Assembly (NCBI RefSeq): GCF_013394655.1
Contig: NZ_CP053351.1
Span: forward strand, 806,001-870,000
From: Winogradskyella schleiferi
GTDB taxonomy: Bacteria > Bacteroidota > Bacteroidia > Flavobacteriales > Flavobacteriaceae
Reading direction: 5' to 3'
DNA: 64,000 nt
Under the pieces are notes generated by a model. It made no database searches, had not been told where the DNA came from, and saw only the letters and a list, made by a program, of their open reading frames with translations. The position numbers were made by a program, and so were the translations under genes. Shown piece after piece: positions 46,400 to 54,160 of the stretch. Position 1 is the first letter of the stretch; every line of letters begins with the position of its first letter.

Positions 46400-47167
46400 A
46401 TGTCAGAAAACCTTACACGTCTCAATAAATACCTCAGTGAAGCCGGTTATTGCTCACGTAGAGCAGCCGATCGTTTAATCGAAGCTGGTAGAGTTACCAT
46501 TAACGATGTGGTACCAGAAATGGGAACCAAAGTAGCATCGGAAGATGTGGTAAAAGTTGATGGTGAAATTATTGGCGAACGTAAACAAGACTTTGTCTAT
46601 TTAGCGTTTAATAAACCGGTTGGCATTGTTTGTACCACAGATACACGTGTTGAAAAGGATAATATTATAGATTACATCAATTATCCAAAACGTATTTTTC
46701 CAATAGGAAGATTAGATAAGCCAAGTGAAGGATTGATATTATTGACTGATGATGGCGATATCGTCAATAAAATTTTGCGTGCCAGCAATAATCACGAAAA
46801 AGAATACATTGTAACAGTTGACCAGCCGATTTCGCAAACCTTTGTTGAACGTATGGCTGGCGGAATTTATCTCGAAGACTTAGGAAAGCGCACCAAAAAA
46901 TGTGTGGTTAAAAAGATTGATAAATTCACGTTTAGTATTATTCTAACACAGGGCTTAAACAGGCAAATTCGAAGAATGTGCGACTATCTCAATTACGAGG
47001 TACAAACACTAAAACGTGTTCGAATTATGAATATTAAACTCGATATGCCATTAGGAAACTATAGAGAATTAACTAAAGAAGAGTTTAAAACGTTGACAAA
47101 ATTGATCAGTGAGTCTACAAAAACTTACGATCCAGATCAACTTAATCCTAGAAAAAGCAGACGTTAA
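46400..47167 (+). CDS. rluF: 23S rRNA pseudouridine synthase RluF-type
   Basis: Isomerises uridine to pseudouridine in 23S rRNA (position 2604 in the E. coli enzyme). The 255-residue protein has an N-terminal S4 RNA-binding domain (TRLNKYLSEAGYCSRRAADR) and a pseudouridine synthase core with the catalytic Asp in PIGRLDKPSEGLILLT. Further motifs are HEKEYIVTVDQPIS and LTQGLNRQIRRMCDYLNYEV, typical of the RluF/RluB/RluE branch. Confidence 0.92.
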   Translation: MSENLTRLNKYLSEAGYCSRRAADRLIEAGRVTINDVVPEMGTKVASEDVVKVDGEIIGERKQDFVYLAFNKPVGIVCTTDTRVEKDNIIDYINYPKRIFPIGRLDKPSEGLILLTDDGDIVNKILRASNNHEKEYIVTVDQPISQTFVERMAGGIYLEDLGKRTKKCVVKKIDKFTFSIILTQGLNRQIRRMCDYLNYEVQTLKRVRIMNIKLDMPLGNYRELTKEEFKTLTKLISESTKTYDPDQLNPRKSRR

Positions 47168-47186
47168 TTAAATCCTAATTAATCAA

Positions 47187-47233
47187 CATATGGAGTAAAT
47201 CCTTTTTAATTTTAGGAAAACCAACTCCATATG
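47187..47233 (+). promoter_or_regulatory. Inverted repeat covering the start codon at 47231
   Basis: The perfect 10-bp arms CATATGGAGT (47187-47196) and ACTCCATATG (47224-47233) enclose 27 bases. The ATG start codon is inside the right arm. In mRNA the start would be paired with upstream sequence, a possible translational switch; a terminator after rluF is the alternative. Confidence 0.55.
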
Positions 47234-48181
47234 AAACCAATACTATCTATTCTACTTCTATTTTCAATCCTCAGTTTTTCTCAAAATGATTATGCTGATT
47301 CGGACACCAATCCTTATGGATTACCGAATCCTGAAGCACCGCAACAAATTAAGGATTATCAAGCTTTAATAGGTAAGTGTAACTGTAAATCCGTATCTCG
47401 AAATCCAGACCAAACTTGGGCTGATCCCGTAGATATGACATGGGAATGGAAATACATAATGAACGGCATGGCAGTTCAGGATGAGACAATAAAGGCAGAT
47501 GGAAAACATTCGGGTAGCATACGTCAGTTTATTGCAGACAGCAGTAAATGGTATGTGCATTATTATTCAAGTGGATCACCATCTGCGAAACTACCAACTT
47601 GGGAGGGCAACAAATCAGAAGATGGTAAAATTGTCTTATATCGCGACCAAAAAGCACCAAATGGAGCAGATGGTTATTTTAGATTAACGTTTTATGATAT
47701 TAGTGATTTAGGCTACAAATGGATTGGAGCATGGACAGACAAAACTGAGAAGACTGTCTTTCCTACTTGGAAAATCGATTGTAAACGAGAAACAAAATCT
47801 ACTTCAGATTTAGAAATAATCAAAGAAAATATTAAAGCGTTTTCAAAAGCCTATATGAATGGAAATATTGATGTTTTGGTAGATATGTACACCGAAGATG
47901 GAAAAATATTTCCTAATAATAGACAGATTATGTCTGGTAAAACAGAACTGAAATCTTACTGGGCATTACCAAAAGACGTAAAGATCCTTCACCATAAAGT
48001 CACGCCATCTGAAATACAAATAGAAAATGACATAGCATATGATTACGGCTATTATGAAGGCAAAACCTTAACAAAAGAAAAAAAAGAAGTCTCATGGCAT
48101 GGCAAATATGTGATTATTTGGAAAAAGTTAAATGGAGAATGGAAAATATATTTGGATATTTGGAACAGCGTCACTAAATAA
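47231..48181 (+). CDS. Exported SnoaL-like protein with N-terminal DUF1579-like half
   Basis: A 316-residue protein with a signal peptide (about 1-18, ending LSFSQ). The first half ([37 protein letters not shown]) recalls DUF1579-type beta proteins. The second half ([24 protein letters not shown] and [20 protein letters not shown]) is a SnoaL/DUF4440-type NTF2-like fold. No catalytic function can be read. Its start codon lies inside an inverted repeat. Confidence 0.7.
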   Translation: MKPILSILLLFSILSFSQNDYADSDTNPYGLPNPEAPQQIKDYQALIGKCNCKSVSRNPDQTWADPVDMTWEWKYIMNGMAVQDETIKADGKHSGSIRQFIADSSKWYVHYYSSGSPSAKLPTWEGNKSEDGKIVLYRDQKAPNGADGYFRLTFYDISDLGYKWIGAWTDKTEKTVFPTWKIDCKRETKSTSDLEIIKENIKAFSKAYMNGNIDVLVDMYTEDGKIFPNNRQIMSGKTELKSYWALPKDVKILHHKVTPSEIQIENDIAYDYGYYEGKTLTKEKKEVSWHGKYVIIWKKLNGEWKIYLDIWNSVTK

Positions 48182-48204
48182 TTAAAATCTTAACAGCAAA
48201 TAAT

Positions 48205-48627
48205 ATGTCTAAGCTTTCACCCTTCCATTTGGCCATTCCTGTGAATAATCTTTCAGAATGCAGAAACTTCTACACTAATATTTTAAATTTTGAAGAAGGC
48301 CGAAGTAGCGACCATTGGGTCGATTATAATTTCTTTGGTCATCAGTTGGTTATTCATTATAAAGAAAAGATAGAAGAAGATTCACATTCCAATCCTGTTG
48401 ATGGTAAAGATGTGCCTGTGCCACATTTCGGAGTGGTTTTAGAGTGGAACAAATTTTGGGAATTTGCAGAATTGTTAAAGTCGAAAGACATCAAATTCAT
48501 TATCGAGCCTTATATAAGATTTGAAGGTAAAGTTGGAGAACAAGCTACTATGTTTTTTAAAGACCCATCAGGCAATGCTTTGGAGTTTAAAGCGTTTAAG
48601 GATATTGGTCAGTTGTTTGCTAAGTAA
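48205..48627 (+). CDS. VOC (glyoxalase-like) family protein
   Basis: A 140-residue vicinal-oxygen-chelate protein. [21 protein letters not shown], then [16 protein letters not shown] and [17 protein letters not shown] give the two beta-alpha-beta modules with His and Glu metal-binding positions. The substrate is unknown. Its end overlaps the convergent TIGR02206 gene by 8 bases. Confidence 0.88.
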   Translation: MSKLSPFHLAIPVNNLSECRNFYTNILNFEEGRSSDHWVDYNFFGHQLVIHYKEKIEEDSHSNPVDGKDVPVPHFGVVLEWNKFWEFAELLKSKDIKFIIEPYIRFEGKVGEQATMFFKDPSGNALEFKAFKDIGQLFAK

Positions 48628-49339
48628 TTTTTTTTCGTTTAGAAAGATGAAACGGCAAATAAATCAGCAAAAACAAAGGAATGATTATCAACTGTCCAAT
48701 CAATATATAATAAGGCCATTCTCCAAAATAATCTAACAAAGAGGCTGACTTAGGTTTTTCATTCAAGTAGAAATAATTCGAATGGAGCAGGTAATTGATT
48801 CCGATCATAATAACCACATAAAGCTGAAGCGCCAAAAAAGATTTAAAAACACTGCTCAATGTCGGTTTCATCTTGAAAACAAATATGAAGTAGAAGATAA
48901 TAGCGAGCAACCCTAAATGAATTATCCAGTATCTGAAATAATCAAAACTCGGGAACCCGTCAGTTATATCTGGCGTTATTACGGCTTGTAGTGTGCCACC
49001 AATGATCCAAAACACCAAAATCTCGAACATCCAATACTTACGATAATACGTAAAAATCGGAATCAACAATGCTAATAAGCTACAGAGATAAAGCGGTAAA
49101 TCTGTTTTGAAATTATAATTATCGAAAAGCATGCGATAGGCATGAAACGCAATAAGCGTTACAGAAACAAACCATCCTAAATAATGAACAGCGCTCTGTT
49201 TTTGAAATAAGCCGAAATTCTTTTTGGAATATTTTATTAGAATAATAGTAAAGCCAGCAGCAATAAGAATAGGAAATATATGTTGAAAACTACCTATTGT
49301 AACTTTTGCGAGCACAATAAATAAGGATCCTAATTCCAT
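48620..49339 (-). CDS. TIGR02206-family membrane protein
   Basis: A 239-residue polytopic inner-membrane protein with about six or seven helices, related to Bacillus YwaF. The pattern [20 protein letters not shown] and [23 protein letters not shown] is characteristic. The function is unknown. It starts 5 bases after the folD stop on the same strand and is probably co-transcribed with folD. Confidence 0.85.
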   Translation of the reverse strand: MELGSLFIVLAKVTIGSFQHIFPILIAAGFTIILIKYSKKNFGLFQKQSAVHYLGWFVSVTLIAFHAYRMLFDNYNFKTDLPLYLCSLLALLIPIFTYYRKYWMFEILVFWIIGGTLQAVITPDITDGFPSFDYFRYWIIHLGLLAIIFYFIFVFKMKPTLSSVFKSFLALQLYVVIMIGINYLLHSNYFYLNEKPKSASLLDYFGEWPYYILIGQLIIIPLFLLIYLPFHLSKRKKIT

Positions 49340-49344
49340 ATGTA

Positions 49345-50232
49345 TTATGACCTATTATGCTTTCTGTGTTGCTCTCTAGCCAATAAAGTATTTTTCAACA
49401 ACATGGCAATCGTCATCGGTCCTACGCCTCCAGGAACTGGTGTAATATAACTTGCTTTTTTGCTGACTTTATCAAAATCTACATCACCAGTAATATAATA
49501 TCCTTTTTTAGAATCATCTGGAACTCTTGTAATTCCAACATCAATAATCACAACGTCATCTTTGACCATTTCAGCTTTTAAAAATTTAGGAATTCCCAAT
49601 GCCGAAATAATAATATCTGCTTGTGAGGTAATCTGTGTAATGTTTTTAGTGTGGCTATGCGTTAAAGTCACGGTTGAATTCCCGGGAAAACCTTTACGTC
49701 CCATTAAAATACTCATTGGGCGACCAACAATGTGCGAACGGCCAATAACAACGGTATGTTTGCCTTTGGTTTCTACACCATAACGATCTAGCAGTTCTAA
49801 AATCCCGAATGGTGTTGCTGGTATAAAAGTGGACATATCTAAAGCCATTTTTCCAAAGTTCATCGGGTGAAATCCATCCACATCTTTATTGGGATCTACG
49901 GCCATCAATACTTTTTGGGTATTTATTTGAGGAGGCAAGGGTAACTGAATAATAAATCCATCAATAGCGTCATTATTATTTAGCTCATCAATCTTATCTA
50001 ATAGCTCAATTTCACTGGTTGTGTTAGATAATCGCACCATTGTAGATTCAAAACCAACACGTTCGCAAGCCCTTACTTTGCTGCCCACATAGGTTAAACT
50101 TGCACCATCATTACCAACTATTACAGCTGCTAAATGCGGAACTTTTTCATCATTCGCTTTCATCTTATCGACTTCCGCTTTGATTTCGTTTTTAATGTCG
50201 TTGCTTACTTTTTTTCCATCAAGAATGGTCAT
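49345..50232 (-). CDS. folD: Methylenetetrahydrofolate dehydrogenase / cyclohydrolase
   Basis: A bifunctional enzyme interconverting methylene-, methenyl- and formyl-tetrahydrofolate for one-carbon metabolism. The 295-residue protein has the catalytic YVGSKVRACERVGF lysine segment, GFIIQLPLPPQINTQKVL, PATPFGILELLDRYGV, and the NADP-binding VVIGRSHIVGRPMSILM. The C-terminal TPVPGGVGPMTIAMLLKNTL matches the family signature. It lies upstream of the TIGR02206 gene. Confidence 0.97.
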   Translation of the reverse strand: MTILDGKKVSNDIKNEIKAEVDKMKANDEKVPHLAAVIVGNDGASLTYVGSKVRACERVGFESTMVRLSNTTSEIELLDKIDELNNNDAIDGFIIQLPLPPQINTQKVLMAVDPNKDVDGFHPMNFGKMALDMSTFIPATPFGILELLDRYGVETKGKHTVVIGRSHIVGRPMSILMGRKGFPGNSTVTLTHSHTKNITQITSQADIIISALGIPKFLKAEMVKDDVVIIDVGITRVPDDSKKGYYITGDVDFDKVSKKASYITPVPGGVGPMTIAMLLKNTLLAREQHRKHNRS

Positions 50233-50246
50233 GCTATTTAAGTTTT

Positions 50247-50274
50247 CAGTCGCAGTCGCAGTCGCAGTTTTCAG
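50247..50274. repeat. CAGTCG repeats; left arm of an inverted repeat around the four-helix-bundle gene
   Basis: Three CAGTCG units are followed by CAGTTTTCAG. The 22 bases at 50253-50274 are the reverse complement, with one mismatch, of 50782-50803, on the other side of the four-helix-bundle gene. Confidence 0.8.
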
Positions 50275-50312
50275 TTGCTTAATCTTGCTTTTTAGTTTTA
50301 AGTCGCAGTCTC

Positions 50313-50333
50313 TTCCGATAACTATCGTGATCA
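50313..50333. repeat. Degenerate copy of the TTCCGATAGCTATCGGAA palindrome
   Basis: TTCCGATAACTATCGTGATC resembles the perfect palindrome upstream of secDF (63716-63733), with a few changes. Confidence 0.55.
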
Positions 50334-50373
50334 GTTACTTACTGTTGAGAATTAAACTCATCTTCAAAACAAT

Positions 50374-50745
50374 TTACCCTTCTTTTACTCCGAATTTACC
50401 TGGGTTATTAATCATGTAATTTATTAATTTACCTATTTCAATTCCTTGATTTGATAAATTATTATGTTGTTCAATTGTTAGATAGTCACAGTTCAGTGTA
50501 AAATCTAACCATGTATTGGTCTCAGAATTTTCGCCATCAGCATCAGTCAATTTACTAATAAAATGTTTAGGATATCTCCTTTTCCTATAAGCTTCAGCAA
50601 TATTAGCATTAACCGAACGAGAACTTCTTCTAATTTGATCTGTTAAAGAATAAGTTTCTTCTTTTGGAAATGTCTTTGAAATTTCAAAAATTAACATTGC
50701 TAAATCAAATGCTTTTTGATAAGCCAGTAATTTCTTAAAATCCAT
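50374..50745 (-). CDS. Four-helix-bundle protein (23S rRNA intervening-sequence family)
   Basis: A 123-residue protein of the IVS/S23-type four-helix-bundle family. FKKLLAYQKAFDLAMLIFEI, TFPKEETYSLTDQIRRSSRS and VNANIAEAYRKRRY are typical. Relatives are encoded inside 23S rRNA intervening sequences or near diversity-generating retroelements, but no reverse transcriptase is nearby. The function is unknown. The gene sits between folD and ffh and is bracketed by inverted repeats. Confidence 0.85.
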   Translation of the reverse strand: MDFKKLLAYQKAFDLAMLIFEISKTFPKEETYSLTDQIRRSSRSVNANIAEAYRKRRYPKHFISKLTDADGENSETNTWLDFTLNCDYLTIEQHNNLSNQGIEIGKLINYMINNPGKFGVKEG

Positions 50746-50781
50746 AAATCTTATCTTTTACTATCTCTTCAAAGGATACAT

Positions 50782-50803
50782 CTGAAAACTGTGACTGCGA
50801 CTG
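50782..50803. repeat. Right arm of the inverted repeat around the four-helix-bundle gene
   Basis: CTGAAAACTG followed by TGACTGCGACTG matches the reverse complement of 50253-50274 at 21 of 22 bases. Confidence 0.8.
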
Positions 50804-50823
50804 TAAACTAATTACCGCAAACT

Positions 50824-52155
50824 TTATTTAGGCATATTCTGCATCATCTGCATCATACGTTTTCCGCCACCACCTTGCATCATTTTCATCATTTTACTCA
50901 TTTGTGTAAACTGCTTCAAAAGTTGATTCACTTCTTGAACCGATGTTCCTGAACCTTTTCCTATTCGCTTTTTACGACTTGAATTTATAACCGACGGATT
51001 AGCGCGTTCTTCTGGCGTCATGGAATGAATAATGGCTTCGATACCTTTAAAAGCATCATCATCTATATCAATATCTTTCATCATTTTTCCTGCACCAGGA
51101 ATCATACCAACAAGATCTTTCATGTTACCCATTTTCTTGATTTGCTGAATCTGTTTTAAGAAATCATCAAACCCAAATTGGTTCTTGGCAATCTTCTTCT
51201 GTAATTTTCTTGCTTCCTCTTCATCAAACTGCTCTTGTGCACGTTCAACTAAAGAAACAACATCTCCCATTCCTAAAATACGATCTGCCATACGTGATGG
51301 ATAGAAAACATCAATCGCTTCCATCTTCTCACCAGTTCCAATAAATTTAATGGGTTTATTAACGACAGACTTAATGGAAATCGCTGCTCCACCTCGAGTA
51401 TCACCATCTAATTTCGTTAAGATGACACCATCAAAATTTAAAATATCATTAAAGGCTTTTGCGGTATTCACAGCATCTTGACCTGTCATGGAATCGACCA
51501 CAAACAACGTTTCTTGCGGCTGAATGGCTTTATGAATGTTCGAAATTTCGGTCATCATCGCTTCATCTACTGCCAAACGACCAGCGGTATCAATAATCAC
51601 TACATTGTGACCGTTGGCTTTTGCATGAGCAATACCAGCTTGCGAAATCGCAACAGGATCATTATTTCCTCTATCACTAAAAACCTCAATTCCTATTTGA
51701 TCACCTACAACATGTAATTGATCTATTGCAGCAGGACGATAGACATCACAGGCCACCAATAAAGGTTTCTTCGTTTTTTTGTTTTTTAAATAATTGGCCA
51801 GTTTACCAGAAAAGGTTGTTTTACCAGAACCTTGTAAACCAGACATTAAAATGACACTCGGATTACCAGAAAGATTAAGACCTTCGGCATCGCCTCCCAT
51901 GAGTTCGGTTAATTCGTCCTTAACGAGTTTTACCATTAACTGACCTGGCTGCAATGAGGTCAATACATTTTGACCTAGCGCTTTTTCTTTGACACGAACG
52001 GTAAATTCCTTTGCAATTTTAAAGTTAACATCGGCATCTAAAAGCGCACGTCTCACTTCTTTTAAAGTTTCAGCAACATTTACTTCCGTTATGCTACCAT
52101 GACCTTTTAATACGTGTAACGCTTTATCTAACTTATCACTTAAATTATTGAACAT
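50824..52155 (-). CDS. ffh: Signal recognition particle protein Ffh
   Basis: A GTPase that binds 4.5S RNA and delivers signal-anchor proteins to the membrane. The 443-residue protein has the N domain, the G domain with GLQGSGKTTFSGKLANYL (G1), DVYRPAAIDQL, DTAGRL and TKLDGDTRGGAA, and a methionine-rich M domain ending MMKMMQGGGGKRMMQMMQ. A degenerate heptamer run lies just upstream of its start. Confidence 0.98.
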   Translation of the reverse strand: MFNNLSDKLDKALHVLKGHGSITEVNVAETLKEVRRALLDADVNFKIAKEFTVRVKEKALGQNVLTSLQPGQLMVKLVKDELTELMGGDAEGLNLSGNPSVILMSGLQGSGKTTFSGKLANYLKNKKTKKPLLVACDVYRPAAIDQLHVVGDQIGIEVFSDRGNNDPVAISQAGIAHAKANGHNVVIIDTAGRLAVDEAMMTEISNIHKAIQPQETLFVVDSMTGQDAVNTAKAFNDILNFDGVILTKLDGDTRGGAAISIKSVVNKPIKFIGTGEKMEAIDVFYPSRMADRILGMGDVVSLVERAQEQFDEEEARKLQKKIAKNQFGFDDFLKQIQQIKKMGNMKDLVGMIPGAGKMMKDIDIDDDAFKGIEAIIHSMTPEERANPSVINSSRKKRIGKGSGTSVQEVNQLLKQFTQMSKMMKMMQGGGGKRMMQMMQNMPK

Positions 52156-52162
52156 ATTTATC

Positions 52163-52195
52163 AGTATTCAGTCCTCAGTCTGCAAGTTGGCAGTC
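52163..52195 (-). repeat. Degenerate ACTG heptamer run upstream of ffh
   Basis: On the minus strand the units GACTGCC, AACTTGCA, GACTGAG, GACTGAA and TACTGAT follow each other; four of the five are 7 bases long. Confidence 0.65.
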
Positions 52196-52467
52196 TGTGG
52201 CATTATAATTAAGGTGCAAATTTAAGAATTTAAGAGGGAATTATGAACGTGTTTATTAAAAGAGTTGAGAAGAATATTGCCAAATGACTCACAGCAATTG
52301 AAATATAAATATTTGAAAATAACGTTATACTAATGAAAAGTGTAACACATGAAAGTGATATGAAAAATGTATAATTTCGATTAAAAAATATCAAAAAAAT
52401 AGACCTAATTGAGATTTTGAGTGTTTACTGGAATTTTTAATTTTCACTTTTTTACTAAAAACTGCAA

Positions 52468-52497
52468 TTGGGACTGTAAACTAAATAACTATCTTTG
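52468..52497 (+). promoter_or_regulatory. queE promoter (TTG-N19-TATCTTTG), leaderless
   Basis: TTG at 52468-52470, a 19-base spacer and TATCTTTG at 52490-52497 match the flavobacterial consensus. The ATG at 52504 is only 7 bases after the box, so the transcript should begin at or next to the start codon. Confidence 0.75.
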
Positions 52498-52503
52498 CAA
52501 CTT

Positions 52504-53136
52504 ATGACAAGAAGAGAACGACAAGAATTAATAGATAAGGGACTATTGCTGCCCTTAATGGAGGAATTTTATACCATTCAAGGCGAAGGATTCCATAAAG
52601 GAACTGCAGCTTATTTTGTTAGAATTGGTGGTTGTGATGTTGGTTGCCATTGGTGTGACGTAAAGGAAAGCTGGTTGGCAGAATTACATCCACCTACTGA
52701 AACTGAAAAAATCGTTGAAAATGCGGTGAAATATAGCGATACTATCATTGTTACTGGAGGCGAGCCGTTGACTTGGGATATGGGACCATTGACGGAACAA
52801 CTGAAAGCAAAAGGTGTGCAAACACATATTGAAACTTCTGGAGCTTATAAGCTAACGGGTCAATGGGATTGGATTTGTCTCTCGCCTAAAAAAATGAAAT
52901 TACCAACAGAAGAAGTTTACGAAAAAGCACACGAACTTAAATGCATTATTTTTAATAATGATGATTTTAGGTTTGCTGAGGAACAAGCTGCAAAAGTAAA
53001 TAAGGATTGTATTTTATATCTTCAGCCAGAATGGAGTAAACGTGATAAAATGATGCCACTAATTGTGGATTATGTTATGGCGAATCCTAAATGGAAAGTG
53101 TCCTTACAGGCACATAAATATTTGAATATACCGTAA
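52504..53136 (+). CDS. queE: 7-carboxy-7-deazaguanine synthase
   Basis: A radical SAM enzyme in queuosine precursor synthesis that converts carboxy-tetrahydropterin to 7-carboxy-7-deazaguanine. The 210-residue protein has LMEEFYTIQGEGFHKGTAAY and the cluster motif GGCDVGCHWCDVKESW (C-x3-C-x2-C). VTGGEPLTWDMGPL and HIETSGAYKLTG follow. The ATG at 52504 is chosen over the TTG at 52495 because the promoter box overlaps the latter. The other queuosine genes are not in this window. Confidence 0.95.
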   Translation: MTRRERQELIDKGLLLPLMEEFYTIQGEGFHKGTAAYFVRIGGCDVGCHWCDVKESWLAELHPPTETEKIVENAVKYSDTIIVTGGEPLTWDMGPLTEQLKAKGVQTHIETSGAYKLTGQWDWICLSPKKMKLPTEEVYEKAHELKCIIFNNDDFRFAEEQAAKVNKDCILYLQPEWSKRDKMMPLIVDYVMANPKWKVSLQAHKYLNIP

Positions 53137-53150
53137 AATTAGTTTACGGT
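53130..53150 (+). terminator. Hairpin over the queE stop codon
   Basis: The arms ACCGTAAA (53130-53137) and TTTACGGT (53143-53150) form a perfect 8-bp stem that includes the queE TAA. It has no T run, so terminator function is uncertain. Confidence 0.45.
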
Positions 53151-53190
53151 CTCAGTTTGTCCGTACCGAAAAGACACGTTCGGGCGGGTC

Positions 53191-53210
53191 TCAGTCCTCA
53201 GTCCTCAGTC
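53191..53210. repeat. TCAGTCC heptamer array (2.9 copies)
   Basis: TCAGTCC, TCAGTCC, TCAGTC in the spacer between queE and the DUF2911 gene. Confidence 0.85.
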
Positions 53211-53270
53211 AAAAAAAGTTGTAAAAAAAGTTCTGATTGTAAGGAATACAACAAGAACTTAATATTTTTC

Positions 53271-53340
53271 TCACGACTCACGACTCACGACTCACGACTC
53301 ACGACTCACGACTCACGACTCACGACTCACGACTCACGAC
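53271..53340. repeat. Heptamer tandem array TCACGAC (10 perfect copies)
   Basis: Exactly ten TCACGAC units. On the minus strand (GTCGTGA) the first unit supplies the last base of a Lys codon, the final Ser codon and the TGA stop of the DUF2911 gene. Confidence 0.97.
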
Positions 53341-53885
53341 TTTATGGTAAATGGAAAAGCAACTCTTAAAGTTCCCCAACCGATGTGCATCGTTACGCCA
53401 TTGTCAGATTTGTCAAACGCAATTGAAAAAGCTTCCAGAGCTTCTCGGGTCTTTAATAACGGCACAGTAAAACGCGCTACATCATTTTTTTCGTCATAAA
53501 AATAACTTCCCCAAACGTTAATATCCGTGCTAATAATTGCAGTCCATTCGTTTTCATCAGGAATTAAATAAAATGTATAAGTACCAGGCTCAATGGTTGT
53601 ATCTCCCAGTTTCATCGCTTCATAAAATGTGATTTCTGCAGCTTCATTGGCACCTGTTCGCCATACTTTACCTTTTTCTGCTAATTCCTCTACAGGGCGA
53701 CCTTTCAATTGCGGACGACTATAAGTGATTTTAACCAGTTTGTCAGACTCCTTATAGTCTGATGGGAAAGCAGCCACATCCATAGGGCTTTTGTCTAAAT
53801 CCTTAAATTCTTGTGATTGTGCATTAAATGTAATAAACATTGTAAACGCAAAAGTAACTGCTGCAATAAGTTTTAAGTTTTTCAT
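53334..53885 (-). CDS. Exported DUF2911 protein
   Basis: A 183-residue protein with a signal peptide (ending TFNAQSQ). The DUF2911 core is visible as LVKITYSRPQLKGRPVEELA, GKVWRTGANEAAEITFYE and GTYTFYLIPDENEWTAIIS, ending in TLRVAFPF. The family is common in Bacteroidota and has no known function. The stop codon is part of the TCACGAC array. Confidence 0.88.
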   Translation of the reverse strand: MKNLKLIAAVTFAFTMFITFNAQSQEFKDLDKSPMDVAAFPSDYKESDKLVKITYSRPQLKGRPVEELAEKGKVWRTGANEAAEITFYEAMKLGDTTIEPGTYTFYLIPDENEWTAIISTDINVWGSYFYDEKNDVARFTVPLLKTREALEAFSIAFDKSDNGVTMHIGWGTLRVAFPFTIKS

Positions 53886-54160
53886 AGTTAGAGTTAGTTA
53901 TTAAAAATGATTTATAAAAATAACGGATATAAAATAAGTTAGTCAAAATTAAATACTAAAATTTACAGATTTAAAGTTAAACTATCGATTTTTAGCTAAA
54001 ACCTTTGATTTGGTTGTTAATATCATTTTTATTGTTTCAATATGTAACTAATAACGATATTTGTGTTTATAATATGAAAGTTTTAATTCATATTTGTACC
54101 AGAATTAATAATAACAATGGGCTGAACATCTTATAGCCTAATTAAAAAGATAATAAAGTT

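Noticed and set aside
53157..53369. 70-residue plus-strand ORF (repeated SRLTTHD)
   Set aside because: It is the translation of the TCACGAC array and overlaps the DUF2911 gene on the other strand. No promoter or start signal supports it.
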